Positions 19,510-28,767 of a DNA stretch of 64,000 nt are shown piece after piece. Source of the stretch: Brevibacterium sp. S22 (GTDB taxonomy: Bacteria > Actinomycetota > Actinomycetes > Actinomycetales > Brevibacteriaceae); the NCBI RefSeq assembly GCF_004745485.1, contig NZ_RHFG01000003.1, positions 246,933 through 310,932 of the forward strand. The letters are read 5' to 3'. Each line of letters starts with the position of its first letter. Positions within the stretch are counted from its first letter, which is position 1. The notes under the pieces are model-generated. The model did not search any database, was not told the DNA's origin, and was given only the letters and a program-made list of their open reading frames with translations. A program made the translations under genes and the position numbers.

Positions 19510-20367
19510 GTGAATGCTTTTGATCGCTATGGCCCCGATGTGCTCTCCGGCTCCTCGCCGTCGTCGCACCGTCCGAAGAAGTCCCGCCGGGTCGAGCTCG
19601 GTCTCGGCATGGTGCTCGAGGACGCCATGAGCGGATACGTCGGCGCTGTCGTCGGCGCGGAGAAGACCACGGCCGGAGTCGTCGTCAAGCTCGAGGACCG
19701 TGTCGGCAAGGTGCGCGCCTTCCCTCTGGGCCCGGGTTTCCTCCTCGAGGGACAGCCGGTCGATGTGCAGCTGCCGCAGAAGAAGGCGCGAGAGCCCGGA
19801 CGGACGGCTTCGGGCTCCCGGGCCGTGGCCGGCGCGAAGGCTCGGGTGGCACGCGGGTCGCGGATCTGGGTCGAGGGCAAGCACGATGCCGAACTCGTCG
19901 AGAAGATCTGGGGCGATGATCTGCGCATCGAAGGCGTCGTCGTCGAACCCCTGGGCGGACTCGACGATGTCGCCGACAAACTGGAGGCCTTCGGCCCGGA
20001 CAGTGACCATCGGGTGGGTGTCCTCGCCGACCATCTGGTGAACGGGACGAAGGAATCGAAGATCGCCGAGGCGGTCCGCGCCGATCCGCGCTATCGCGAC
20101 GTCGTCCACATCATCGGTCACCCCTACGTGGACATCTGGCAGGCGGTGAAGCCCCACGTCGTCGGAATTCGCGAATGGCCGGTCGTTCCCCGAGGCGAGG
20201 ACTGGAAGACGGGTATTCTGCGCCGCATCGGATGGCCGCACGCCGACCACCGGGATGTCGCTCGCGGGTGGGTGCGGATCCTCGGGAAGGTCAGCACCAT
20301 CGCCGATGTCGAGCCGACGCTGTCGGGGCGGGTCGAGGAGCTCATCGATTTCGTCACCGTCGGCTGA
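19510..20367 (+). CDS. DUF3097-family protein
   Basis: A 285-residue protein of the actinobacterial DUF3097 family, function unknown. The central part (RIWVEGKHDAELVEKIWGDDL ... GVVVEPLGGLDD) looks like a Toprim-type fold: an EGKxDAxLVEKIWG segment, then a hydrophobic strand followed by a G-x-D pair and later GVLADHLV. No membrane segments. GTG start. It lies divergently from hrcA near lepA/hemW, a placement typical for the family. Toprim resemblance is my inference from the pattern. Confidence 0.85.
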   Translation: MNAFDRYGPDVLSGSSPSSHRPKKSRRVELGLGMVLEDAMSGYVGAVVGAEKTTAGVVVKLEDRVGKVRAFPLGPGFLLEGQPVDVQLPQKKAREPGRTASGSRAVAGAKARVARGSRIWVEGKHDAELVEKIWGDDLRIEGVVVEPLGGLDDVADKLEAFGPDSDHRVGVLADHLVNGTKESKIAEAVRADPRYRDVVHIIGHPYVDIWQAVKPHVVGIREWPVVPRGEDWKTGILRRIGWPHADHRDVARGWVRILGKVSTIADVEPTLSGRVEELIDFVTVG

Positions 20368-20569
20368 GCGAGTCCTGCCGACGAAGTGCCAAACGGCTGC
20401 CGGTGTGATCCGGGCCGCGGGCGCGGTTCCACCTGCGGGCGCGGTTCGGCCTTCGGAGGCTGCGGCTGCGTCATGTGCCGAAACTGTCACAGGAGTGAGG
20501 CTTTCCCGACATCCTCGGCGCTGGTCGCTCCGCTAGTGTGAATGGCAAGCGTGTGTCGAAAGGATCCCC

Positions 20570-21244
20570 ATGTCGTTCAACCCCGAACAGCCCGGCAGCC
20601 GTCCGATGCCCCCGAACTACACTCAGGCGTCGGGACCGCAGCAGCCCTACGCTCCGCAGAACCAGCAGTATTCTCAGCCGCAGAGCTACGGTGGCCAGCC
20701 TGGCTATGGTGGCCAGCCGGGCTTTGGTGGCCAGCCTGGCTATGGTGGCCAGCCCGGTTACGGCGGACAGCCCGGTTACGGCGGTCAACCCCGTTATGGG
20801 ATGCCGCAGATGCACAACCCGGCGATGTTCGACTCCCGCACACTGCCCGAGCAGGCCTACGGCCCGGGCTCCGAACAGTTCTGGATGGCCCACGAATCGG
20901 ACCGGACCACGGCACTGTGGACCCACCTCGGCGCGATCATCTTCGGCTTCATGCCGCTCATCATGTTCCTCGTGAAGAAGGACGAGTCCCCCTTCGTCCG
21001 GGAGCACTCCCGCCAGGGACTCAATGCGCTGATCACGAACACGATCATCACGACAGGGTCTTTCTTCGTCTTCGGCATCCTCGGTTTCCTCCTGGCGCTG
21101 GTGACCTTCGGGATCGGCATGCTGCTCATCTATGCGGCATTCATCGTCCCGCTCGCCTACCTCATCCTCTACGTCATCGCGGCCATCGCCGCGAACAAGG
21201 GCGAGGGATACAGAATCCCGCTCACCATCAATTTTGTGAAGTGA
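20570..21244 (+). CDS. DUF4870-family membrane protein with YGGQPG repeats
   Basis: A 224-residue protein. Residues 1-85 are a disordered Gln/Gly/Pro/Tyr tail containing six YGGQPG units. The C-terminal part has the DUF4870/Tic20-like pattern: DRTTALWTHLGAIIFGFMPLIMFLVKKDESPFVREHSRQGLN, then two more hydrophobic segments and the ending GEGYRIPLTINFVK. Function unknown. The next gene is a clear paralogue (DQSERTTALWSHL..., GEGYRIPLTPNWIR). AAGGATCCCC precedes the ATG. Confidence 0.88.
   Translation: MSFNPEQPGSRPMPPNYTQASGPQQPYAPQNQQYSQPQSYGGQPGYGGQPGFGGQPGYGGQPGYGGQPGYGGQPRYGMPQMHNPAMFDSRTLPEQAYGPGSEQFWMAHESDRTTALWTHLGAIIFGFMPLIMFLVKKDESPFVREHSRQGLNALITNTIITTGSFFVFGILGFLLALVTFGIGMLLIYAAFIVPLAYLILYVIAAIAANKGEGYRIPLTINFVK
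20687..20794 (+). repeat. Six 18-bp tandem repeats encoding YGGQPG
   Basis: In-frame 18-bp units coding for YGGQPG (one FGGQPG, last YGGQPR), with mainly third-position differences between units. A coding minisatellite in the tail of the DUF4870 protein. Confidence 0.9.
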
Positions 21245-21389
21245 GCCCGGGTCGGCACGATGACCGGCTCACGGGGTCTGGCGCTTCCTGAGTGTGCGCT
21301 CTGTGCTCCGTGTCGTTCATCTTGCGGACATGATCACCCCTCTCGCTCTGGGTTAATGTGGGATGATCGCAATCTCTGAAGGGACTCTC

Positions 21390-22241
21390 ATGTCGGACAA
21401 TCCGCAGCAGCCGAACAACGGGCAGTCGCAGCCGATGCCGCCGAACTATTCACCGCAGTCAGGCTCGCAGCAGCCGTACACTCCGCAGCCTCAACAGGGT
21501 TCGCAGCCGCAGCACGGCGGCCAGACGCAGCACGGTTCGCAGCCGCAGGGCGGGCAGATTCCGTACGGTTCACAGCAGCCATACGGTTCCCAGCAGGCGT
21601 ACGGATCACAGCAGGCGTACGGATCGCAGCAGGCGTACGGTTCACAGCAGCCATACGGTTCCCAGCAGGCGTACGGATCACAGCAGGCGTACGGATCGCA
21701 GCAGGCGTACGGCTCCCAGCAGCCATACGGTTCCCAGCAGGCCTATGCAGCTCCGCAGGGGCAACCCCACGCCGGGTACGGATTCCCGGGTGCGTCCTCG
21801 GCGCATTCACCGGCAGGCGGTGTGCCCATGGGGTCCCAGCTGCCTGATGCGGCCTATGGCTCGAACTCTGTCGGGTTCTGGAACGCCGACCAGAGCGAGC
21901 GGACGACGGCCCTGTGGTCGCACCTCGCCCACGCGGCCACCTACGTGATCGGCCTCGGCTGGATCGTCACTCTCATCCTCTACATCATCAACAAGGACAA
22001 GTCTCCGTTCCTCCGCCATCATGGCGCACAGTCACTCAACCTGCTGATCATCGGTGTCATCGCCGCATTCGGCATCGGCCTCATCGGCGGAATCCTCACG
22101 ATCGTGGGCATCGGACTCCTCATCCTGCTTCTCCTGCCGGTGCTCTCGATCTACATGATCGTCATCGAGATCATCGCCGCGTCCGCGGCCAACCGGGGTG
22201 AGGGCTACCGGATCCCGCTGACCCCGAACTGGATCAGATGA
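21390..22241 (+). CDS. DUF4870-family membrane protein with YGSQQ(A/P) repeats
   Basis: A 283-residue paralogue of the upstream gene. Residues 1-155 are a Gln/Gly/Ser/Tyr-rich tail with ten YGSQQA or YGSQQP units; the C-terminal 115 residues are the DUF4870 membrane domain (ALWSHLAHAATYVIGLGWIVTLILYIINKDKSPFLRHHGAQSLN and two further segments). The ATG at 21390 has AAGGGA 6 bases upstream; a start 9 codons earlier has none. Followed by a strong terminator. Function unknown. Confidence 0.88.
   Translation: MSDNPQQPNNGQSQPMPPNYSPQSGSQQPYTPQPQQGSQPQHGGQTQHGSQPQGGQIPYGSQQPYGSQQAYGSQQAYGSQQAYGSQQPYGSQQAYGSQQAYGSQQAYGSQQPYGSQQAYAAPQGQPHAGYGFPGASSAHSPAGGVPMGSQLPDAAYGSNSVGFWNADQSERTTALWSHLAHAATYVIGLGWIVTLILYIINKDKSPFLRHHGAQSLNLLIIGVIAAFGIGLIGGILTIVGIGLLILLLLPVLSIYMIVIEIIAASAANRGEGYRIPLTPNWIR
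21564..21743 (+). repeat. 72-bp super-repeat (two exact copies plus a half copy) of YGSQQ units
   Basis: Ten 18-bp units. Four units (P-A-A-A type) form a 72-bp block at 21564-21635 that is repeated base for base at 21636-21707, followed by a 36-bp partial copy. This exact identity indicates recent duplication by slippage or recombination. Confidence 0.93.
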
Positions 22242-22260
22242 TCCGACGTTCGCCGAACAG

Positions 22261-22295
22261 TTCGCCCCGCCACCCGATCCGGGTGGCGGGGCGAA
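22261..22295. terminator. Bidirectional terminator between the DUF4870 pair and hemW
   Basis: A perfect 15-bp stem (TTCGCCCCGCCACCC / complement) with a GATCC loop between convergent genes. On either strand the A/T bases at the stem foot give a short AA/TT flank only. Confidence 0.88.
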
Positions 22296-22301
22296 GCTCA
22301 T

Positions 22302-23531
22302 TCACACATATTCGGTGAGGATGCGGACCATGTGGTCAGCCAACAGGCGGCCCTGCAGGGTCGGCTGGAACCAGCCGGCCTCAGCACCAGCGGCATCGAG
22401 CAGCCCCTGTCTGACGAAGGTTCTGACCGCCTGCTCGCTGCCGGGTCCCAGAGAGTCCAGACGCAGCTCACGGTCGATTCGGGCCGCCAGCATGATTCGT
22501 TCGATCTCCCGGGTCTGCTCGTCGAGGACCTCACGGCCTATCGAGGGGGATTCCCCCGCCCCCAGCCGGTCGGCCCAGGCACGCGGATGTTTGGCATTCC
22601 AGAACCGGACTCCCCCGACGTGTGAGTGAGCGCCGGGGCCGAAGCCCCACCAATCGGCATTGCGCCAATAGGCCATATTGTGCTCACAGCGCGTATCGGG
22701 ACCGGTCGACCAGTTGCTCACCTCGTACCAGTGCAGACCGGCGGCAGACATCGCGGCATCGGCGATCTCGTACTTGTCGGCCAGATCGTCCTCGTCGGGC
22801 ATCGGCAGGTCACCGCGCCGGACCATCGCACCCATCTTCGTGCCCGGTTCGACGATGAGGGAATACGCCGAAATGTGATCGACCTCGTTGGACAGGGCCA
22901 CTTCGAGCGAGCGACGCCAATCGTCGATCGATTCTCCCGGGGTGCCGTAGATGAGGTCGAGGCTGAGTTCGAGTCCGGCCTCCTTGACCCAGTTGGCCAC
23001 CTCGGGGATCTTCTCCGGATCGTGGGTTCGGTCCAAGGTCGCGAGCACGTGCGGCACAGCCGACTGCATGCCCATGGAGATGCGGTTGAAACCGGCTGCG
23101 GCGAGGGTCGCGATGTACGCGGGGTCCAAGGTGTCGGGATTGGCCTCGGTGGTGACTTCGACATTCTCCGCCAAGCTGAAGCGGGCACGGATATCGTCCA
23201 TCACCCCGGCGAGCACATCCGCGGCGAGCAGGGTCGGGGTGCCTCCTCCGAAGAAGATCGTCGAGACCCCACGAGCGCCCGCCCCCGCCTCGGCGAGGGT
23301 CGATACGGACAGGTCGAGCTCACGGGCGAGATTGCTGCGGTAGTCCTCGCGGGAAGCCCCCGGTCCGAGGTCCTCTGACGTGTAGGTGTTGAAGTCGCAG
23401 TAGCCGCAGCGGACCCGGCAGTACGGGACGTGGACATAGAGGCTCAGGCCCCGCTCGTGCGAGCCGATTCCCGCCGATGACGGCAGGGAGCCGTCGCGTG
23501 GAGGGACCTCACCGGTCGGTTGTGCGGGCAC
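22302..23531 (-). CDS. hemW: Radical SAM protein HemW (heme chaperone, formerly HemN-like)
   Basis: A 409-residue radical SAM protein. The cluster-binding motif is CRVRCGYC (C38, C42, C45), followed by IFFGGGTPTLL. The CxxxCxxC core followed by DF is typical of HemW, a heme-binding chaperone, rather than true coproporphyrinogen dehydrogenase. The GTG start directly follows the lepA TAA stop, matching the widely conserved lepA-hemW operon. Confidence 0.92.
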   Translation of the reverse strand: MPAQPTGEVPPRDGSLPSSAGIGSHERGLSLYVHVPYCRVRCGYCDFNTYTSEDLGPGASREDYRSNLARELDLSVSTLAEAGAGARGVSTIFFGGGTPTLLAADVLAGVMDDIRARFSLAENVEVTTEANPDTLDPAYIATLAAAGFNRISMGMQSAVPHVLATLDRTHDPEKIPEVANWVKEAGLELSLDLIYGTPGESIDDWRRSLEVALSNEVDHISAYSLIVEPGTKMGAMVRRGDLPMPDEDDLADKYEIADAAMSAAGLHWYEVSNWSTGPDTRCEHNMAYWRNADWWGFGPGAHSHVGGVRFWNAKHPRAWADRLGAGESPSIGREVLDEQTREIERIMLAARIDRELRLDSLGPGSEQAVRTFVRQGLLDAAGAEAGWFQPTLQGRLLADHMVRILTEYV

Positions 23532-25400
23532 TTACTTCTTGCTGTCCTTCGTCTCCGGCTCGTCGGAGGACAGGGCCGCGATGAACGCCTCCTGGGGGAC
23601 CTCGACGGTGCCGACCACCTTCATCCGCTTCTTGCCTTCCTTCTGCTTCTCGAGCAGCTTGCGCTTCCGGCTGATGTCGCCGCCGTAGCACTTGCTCAAT
23701 ACGTCCTTGCGGATCGCGCGGATGGTCTCACGGGCGATGATGCGCGAACCGATGGCCGCCTGGATCGGCACCTCGAACTGCTGGCGCGGGATGAGCTTGC
23801 GCAGCTTCCCGGCCATCGCCACCCCATAGGAGTAGGCGTTGTCGCGGTGGACGATCGCGGAGAACGCGTCGACGTGATCGCCGTGCAGCAGGATGTCGAC
23901 CTTGACGAGATCGGAGGCATCCTGACCGTCGTCGGAGTAGTCGAGGGAGGCATAGCCTTTGGTCCGGGACTTCAGCTGGTCGAAGAAGTCGAAGACGATC
24001 TCGGCCAGTGGCAGGCGGTAGCGGATCTCCACCCGGTCCGAGGACAGGTAGTCCATGCCCTGGAGTTTGCCGCGACGGTCCTGGCACAGTTCCATCACCG
24101 CACCGATGTAGTCGCTGGGGGTCAGGACAGTCGCCTGAACCATCGGTTCGCGGACTTCCTTGATCTTGCCCGTCGGGTACTCGCTCGGGTTCGTCACCAC
24201 GATCTCGGTACCGTCTTCCATGGTCACGTCGTAGATCACCGACGGAGCGGTGGAGATGAGGTCCAGGTTGAACTCGCGTTCCAGTCGGTCGCGCAGCACT
24301 TCGAGGTGGAGCAGACCGAGGAATCCGCAGCGGAAGCCGAAGCCCAGAGCCGTCGAGGTCTCGGGTTCGTAGGCCAGGGAGGCGTCATTGAGTTTGAGTT
24401 TGTCGAGGGCGTCGCGCAGCACGGGATAGTCGGAGCCGTCGATCGGGAAGAGCCCGGAGAACACCATCGGCTTGGGTTCGCGATACCCGTCGAGGGGCTG
24501 TTCGGCCGGGGTGGCAGCAGCGGTGACCGTGTCACCGACCTTCGACAGCCGCACATCCTTGGCACCGGTGATGAGGTAGCCGACCTCGCCGACGCCCAGA
24601 CCCTTCGTCGCCTTGGGCTCGGGCATGGATGCGCCGATCTCCTGCAGCTCATGGGTGGTGCCGGACGACATCATCTCGATCTTCTCACGCGGGGCCAGCG
24701 AACCGTCGATGACGCGGACATAGGTGACCACACCGCGGTAGGTGTCGTAGACGGAGTCGAAGATCATCGCGCGTGCCGGTGCGTCGGCGTCGCCGACAGG
24801 GGCAGGGATATCGGTGATGATCCGGTCGAGGACCTCTTCGACGCCTTCGCCGGTCTTGCCCGAGACGAGCAGGCAGTCCTCGGGTTCGCAGCCGATGAGG
24901 TTGGCGAGTTCTTCTGCGTACTTCTCCGGCTGCGCCGCCGGCAGGTCGATCTTGTTGAGAACGGGAATGATCGTCAGATCGTTCTCCATGGCCAGATACA
25001 GGTTCGCCAGCGTCTGGGCTTCGATGCCCTGAGCGGAGTCGACGAGCAGCAGCGCACCTTCACAGGCGGCCAAGGAGCGCGAGACTTCGTAGCTGAAGTC
25101 GACGTGGCCGGGAGTGTCGATCATGTTGAGCGCGTACGGGGTGTTCTCGTGTTCCCACGGCATGCGCACGGCCTGGGATTTGATGGTGATTCCGCGTTCG
25201 CGTTCGATGTCCATCCGGTCGAGGTACTGGGCGCGCATATCGCGGTTCTCGACGACTCCGGTCATCTGGAGCATGCGGTCGGCCAGGGTCGACTTGCCGT
25301 GGTCGATATGAGCGATGATGCAGAAATTGCGAATCAGCTCGGGTGAGGTGGCAGACGGTGAGATCCGCTGTGCAGCTTCCTTATTCACCTGAGGTGACAT
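23532..25400 (-). CDS. lepA: Elongation factor 4 (LepA)
   Basis: LepA/EF4 is a ribosome-associated GTPase. The 622-residue protein has G1 AHIDHGKST (30-38), G3 DTPGH, G4 NKID, domains II-III, and the LepA-specific C-terminal domain ending in [26 protein letters not shown] at 25400 is preceded by GGAAGG 6 bases away. A longer reading frame upstream has no support. Coupled to hemW. Confidence 0.97.
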   Translation of the reverse strand: MSPQVNKEAAQRISPSATSPELIRNFCIIAHIDHGKSTLADRMLQMTGVVENRDMRAQYLDRMDIERERGITIKSQAVRMPWEHENTPYALNMIDTPGHVDFSYEVSRSLAACEGALLLVDSAQGIEAQTLANLYLAMENDLTIIPVLNKIDLPAAQPEKYAEELANLIGCEPEDCLLVSGKTGEGVEEVLDRIITDIPAPVGDADAPARAMIFDSVYDTYRGVVTYVRVIDGSLAPREKIEMMSSGTTHELQEIGASMPEPKATKGLGVGEVGYLITGAKDVRLSKVGDTVTAAATPAEQPLDGYREPKPMVFSGLFPIDGSDYPVLRDALDKLKLNDASLAYEPETSTALGFGFRCGFLGLLHLEVLRDRLEREFNLDLISTAPSVIYDVTMEDGTEIVVTNPSEYPTGKIKEVREPMVQATVLTPSDYIGAVMELCQDRRGKLQGMDYLSSDRVEIRYRLPLAEIVFDFFDQLKSRTKGYASLDYSDDGQDASDLVKVDILLHGDHVDAFSAIVHRDNAYSYGVAMAGKLRKLIPRQQFEVPIQAAIGSRIIARETIRAIRKDVLSKCYGGDISRKRKLLEKQKEGKKRMKVVGTVEVPQEAFIAALSSDEPETKDSKK

Positions 25401-25550
25401 GAACGCCCTTCCTTTGACAGACCAGGTCCCCAGACAGACCGGATCCCCTATTGTTTCATGACTTGTGCGCGGACTCGGAATCCGCGGCGACCGTCCGTGT
25501 CTTTCGCGGTTCGGACGTGCTGTGCGGCACTGATCGGGCAAGATGGTGTC

Positions 25551-26315
25551 ATGAGCGATTTCCGGGTCATGAGCTTCAACCTGCGCTATCCCGCCATGGA
25601 CGGGCATCCGGTGGCCGAGCGGCTGCCGATCGCCGCCGAGCTCATCCGGCGCGCCCATCCCCACATCATCGGCACCCAGGAAGGCGAACTCGACCAACTC
25701 GAGACGCTCATCAGCCTGCTGCCCGAAGAATACATCTGGCTGGGAGAAGGGCACTCCGGCGGCAATTCAGGCGAGTTCACTGCCGTGATCCTCGATTCGA
25801 AGCGCTTCGACGTCGAGGCCGTGGACATCAGCTGGCTCTCCGAACAGCCCGACACTGTGGCCTCGGAATCGTGGGGAGTCTCCCATGCGCGGACTCTGAC
25901 GACGGTCGATGTCCGCGACCTCGCCTCAAACCGGCGGCTGCGGGTGCTCAACACCCACCTCGATCACAAGTCCGAGCGCGCCCGACTCGAGTCCGGTCGG
26001 ATCATGGCCGACACCATCGCCGAGGCCGCCCACCCCTGCGTGGTCACCGGCGACTTCAACGTTGCCACCGGTTCCCCGGTGTACGACTTCTTCTGCGCCG
26101 AGCTCGGGCTGACCGACACCGCCGCCGAGGTGCCTGGCGAAGACATCGGCACCTTCCACCGCTACAGGGGCCCGCAGGAGGGTGAACCGCGCATCGACTG
26201 GATCCTCACCACCCCGGATCTGCGCACGGTGTCGACCCACATCGACACCTTCGACGTCGACGTGAAGTATCCCTCCGACCATTTCCCCGTCGAGGCGGTT
26301 CTCGACTTCACGTAA
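25551..26315 (+). CDS. Endonuclease/exonuclease/phosphatase family protein
   Basis: A 254-residue EEP-fold hydrolase. Visible catalytic motifs are MSFNLRY (metal Asn), GTQEG (metal Glu), [13 protein letters not shown] (HLD), TGDFN (catalytic Asp and Asn) and YPSDHFPV (catalytic His). No signal peptide. The pattern fits metal-dependent phosphodiesterases; substrate is unknown. It is transcribed divergently from lepA with a 150-bp gap. Confidence 0.85.
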   Translation: MSDFRVMSFNLRYPAMDGHPVAERLPIAAELIRRAHPHIIGTQEGELDQLETLISLLPEEYIWLGEGHSGGNSGEFTAVILDSKRFDVEAVDISWLSEQPDTVASESWGVSHARTLTTVDVRDLASNRRLRVLNTHLDHKSERARLESGRIMADTIAEAAHPCVVTGDFNVATGSPVYDFFCAELGLTDTAAEVPGEDIGTFHRYRGPQEGEPRIDWILTTPDLRTVSTHIDTFDVDVKYPSDHFPVEAVLDFT

Positions 26316-26436
26316 GCATGTCGGGGTGCTGGTGCTGCATCCCCCCTGCTCAGCTGATGAGGCGTTCATCGGTTCGCTGCCCGGCCGGTTCGCTGTTCTT
26401 CAGGTCAGCGGAGGCCGACTCGTTTAGGCTGGAGAT

Positions 26437-27042
26437 ATGAATTGGAGATCACTGGTCAATCGGGCCGCAAGAATCGGAGTCCGTGAGGGTCTGCGCTACC
26501 TGCGTCAGTCACAGTCGAAGAAGAACTCCGGTGGCACGTCTCAGCCCACGGATGCCCACCGGCAGAATCCTGCACAGTCGGGCGGTGGGGGCGGTGCCTC
26601 GGCGAGGCCTGCTGACCGTTCCGCTTCGGGCGGGACGGGCTCGTACCCTGGTGATTACACGGGTCCGGTCAAGGTCACCTACTCCCCCGATCTCGACGGC
26701 GACGCCGATCCGGGCGAAGTCGTCTGGGGGTGGGTCCCCTTCGAGGAGGACTACTCGCAGGGCAAGGATCGGCCGTCCCTCGTCGTCGGCCGTGACGGCA
26801 GATGGGTGCTTGCGCTCATGCTCACCAGCAAAGATCACATCCCCGGCGGAGTCGGCGAGGTCCGCGAGGACCGGCACGCTACGTGGATGAACATCGGCAC
26901 CGGGGACTGGGACTCGCAGGGCCGGCCCTCGGAGATCCGGCTCGATCGCGTCATCCGCCTCGATCCGGATTCGATCCGCCGGGAAGGCGCGGTCATGCCG
27001 CGCGACGTGTTCGATCGCGTGGCCGGGAACATCTCCGCCTGA
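26437..27042 (+). CDS. PemK/MazF-family protein with low-complexity N-terminus
   Basis: A 201-residue protein. Residues 1-35 are basic and amphipathic, 36-75 are Gly/Ser/Ala-rich, and 80-201 carry a PemK/MazF-like beta barrel (GEVVWGWVPFEEDYSQGKDRPSLVVGRD..., a KDRPSLVVG match to the usual KxRPxlVv strand). MazF toxins are mRNA interferases, but no antitoxin gene is adjacent and the protein is longer than a typical toxin, so it is probably a domesticated, non-toxin member (inference). Confidence 0.8.
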   Translation: MNWRSLVNRAARIGVREGLRYLRQSQSKKNSGGTSQPTDAHRQNPAQSGGGGGASARPADRSASGGTGSYPGDYTGPVKVTYSPDLDGDADPGEVVWGWVPFEEDYSQGKDRPSLVVGRDGRWVLALMLTSKDHIPGGVGEVREDRHATWMNIGTGDWDSQGRPSEIRLDRVIRLDPDSIRREGAVMPRDVFDRVAGNISA

Positions 27043-27287
27043 GACCCACCCGGCATCCGGGGCGAGCCCTCGCGATCGCGGCGCAGCAGGGCCGCACAGA
27101 GATTTCCGGCGCGAGTGCCGAGCCTGTATCATTGGTGATTGTGTCTTCATCAAGGCGTGTGTCTCGCCGAGGTCGGGTGAAGATGCCGTCGGATTCGATA
27201 TCGTCGATGTGTTTCCCCGCGGAGATGATCATGTCGGTTCGATGCGCCCTCACGACCATGTACCACTAACACGAAAGAGTGTTGAAA

Positions 27288-27548
27288 TTGGCTAATATCA
27301 AGTCCCAGATCAAGCGGAACAAGACCAACGAGAAGGCTCGTCAGCGCAACAAGGCTGTCCGGTCCGAGGTTCGGTCCTACGTCCGCGTCGTTCGCGAGAA
27401 CATTGCTGCCGGCAACAAGGAAGAGGCACAGCAGGCTTATGCTGTGGCTGCCCGCAGGCTCGACAAGGCTGTTTCGAAGGGTGTTCTGCACAAGAACAAC
27501 GCCGCGAACCGCAAGTCGCGCCTGGCCACGCAGATCAACGCTCTCTGA
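27288..27548 (+). CDS. rpsT: 30S ribosomal protein S20 (bS20)
   Basis: The 86-residue basic protein has the standard bS20 sequence start [21 protein letters not shown] and ending [17 protein letters not shown]; it binds 16S rRNA early in 30S assembly. The start is TTG at 27288, with AAAGAG 8 bases upstream; an alternative GTG 3 codons earlier gives a non-standard extension. The 245-bp gap upstream contains no convincing gene and probably holds the promoter and leader. Confidence 0.96.
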   Translation: MANIKSQIKRNKTNEKARQRNKAVRSEVRSYVRVVRENIAAGNKEEAQQAYAVAARRLDKAVSKGVLHKNNAANRKSRLATQINAL

Positions 27549-27575
27549 GCAGACGACTGAGGCTATAGCTTCTCA

Positions 27576-27601
27576 GGGCTCGATCCGAAAGGGTCGGGCC
27601 C
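27576..27601 (+). terminator. Hairpin terminator of rpsT
   Basis: An 11-bp stem (GGGCTCGATCC / GGGTCGGGCCC, two G-U pairs) closed by a GAAA tetraloop, 27 bp after the rpsT stop. No long U tract. Confidence 0.65.
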
Positions 27602-27613
27602 TGATCCATTTCC

Positions 27614-27685
27614 CCAAATTGCTACCTGACGGCGGCTCAGCAACCTTGCGCAAGGTTGCTGAGCCGCCGTCAGGTAGCAATTTGG
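27614..27685. repeat. REP-like palindrome, copy A (perfect 36-bp arms)
   Basis: A perfect 72-base palindrome between convergent rpsT and holA, with its right end touching the holA stop. The core arm ACCTGACGGCGGCTCAGC is shared with copies near 62.3 and 63.85 kb. It may also serve as a bidirectional terminator, but separate hairpin 27576-27601 already fits rpsT. Confidence 0.92.
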
Positions 27686-28669
27686 TCAGCGGACGCGGGC
27701 GAGGCGAGAGACTTCGGAGACGAACCACTCGACGGCGTAGACGGGGTCTCGTCCGCCGCCCTTGACCGCTGCGTCGGCTTCGGCTGCGGCGATGAGCGAC
27801 TGGCCGAGTGCCACTTCATTCCAGCGACGGACTTCTCGGCGGGCACGGTCGACCTGCCACGGTGCCATCTTCAGCTCCGATGCCAGCTCACCGCTGGTGC
27901 CGGAGAATCCCTGCACCTTCGCCATGCCGCGCAGCTTCATGGCCACTGCGGCCACGAGCGGAACGGGATCGGATCCGGTGGACAGGGCATGCCTGAGGAG
28001 GCTGAGGGCGTTCTTCGTGTCTCCGCTAACTGCCGCATCGGCGACCTTGAAGCCGGTGGCCTCGACTCGACCGCCGTAGTACTGATCGACGACCTCAGCG
28101 GTGATCGTGCCTTCGGTGTCTTCAATGAGCTGGTCGACTCCGGCATTGAGTTCGGCGAGGTCGGAGCCCAGTGCCGACATGAGAGCGGCCATCCCCGCTT
28201 CGTCGATGCGCCGCTTCGCGGTCTTGAAGCGAGTCTGCGCGAACTTCGCCCGATCGCTTTCGCTCTTCAGCACTGCCGCATCGATGCGGGGGAAGCCGGC
28301 AGAGTCGAGCTTCTTGATGAGCTTCCCTCCCCGATTGCCGCCGGCATGCAGCAGCAGCACGACGGCGTCATCGTTCGGTGCGTCCAGATAGGCCAGGGCA
28401 TCGCCCAAGAAGTCCTCCGAGCACTTCTCGACAGCGTCGACGACGATGAGCTTCGAGGCGGAGAACAGGGACGGTGAGGCCGCCATCGCCAGCTCACCGG
28501 CCTGGTATCCGGCAGCGTCGAATTCGATCTCTTCGGGCTCCTGCTTCCGCGCGGCCGACACGATGCGGTCCTTGGCCATGCGGACGAGCACCGATTCGCC
28601 GCCGGAGATCATGACGACGGGGGCGGGTTTCGCCGAGCTCCACGGGATCAGGGTCTTCTTCGCTGCCAT
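27686..28669 (-). CDS. holA: DNA polymerase III subunit delta
   Basis: Delta is the clamp-loader wrench that opens the beta clamp. The 327-residue protein has the HolA pattern: an early SGGESVLVRMAKDRIV, LIVVDAVEKCS, the LLLHAGG..KKL segment, and the C-terminal collar domain with KLRGMAKVQG and APWQVDRARR. ATG at 28669. It follows comEC, the usual comEA-comEC-holA-rpsT neighbourhood. Confidence 0.93.
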   Translation of the reverse strand: MAAKKTLIPWSSAKPAPVVMISGGESVLVRMAKDRIVSAARKQEPEEIEFDAAGYQAGELAMAASPSLFSASKLIVVDAVEKCSEDFLGDALAYLDAPNDDAVVLLLHAGGNRGGKLIKKLDSAGFPRIDAAVLKSESDRAKFAQTRFKTAKRRIDEAGMAALMSALGSDLAELNAGVDQLIEDTEGTITAEVVDQYYGGRVEATGFKVADAAVSGDTKNALSLLRHALSTGSDPVPLVAAVAMKLRGMAKVQGFSGTSGELASELKMAPWQVDRARREVRRWNEVALGQSLIAAAEADAAVKGGGRDPVYAVEWFVSEVSRLARVR

Positions 28670-28767
28670 GGACCCCAGCCTATCGTGGCTGACCGACACG
28701 GCAGACACGACCAAGATCGACCGGCGACTGATCGGCCCTCGATAAGAGCCTCTCGGCGATCCGAGTC

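Noticed and set aside
21564..21743. Tandem repeats as a possible CRISPR array
   Set aside because: Repeats are head-to-tail, coding, in frame and have no spacers; no cas genes nearby.
23520..25346. Plus-strand reading frame opposite lepA
   Set aside because: Antisense shadow of a certain gene.
26437..27042. Toxin-antitoxin operon
   Set aside because: No small ORF with antitoxin features lies directly upstream or downstream.
27043..27287. A gene between the PemK-like gene and rpsT
   Set aside because: Reading frames here lack ribosome sites and recognisable sequence; the gap is better read as the rpsT leader.
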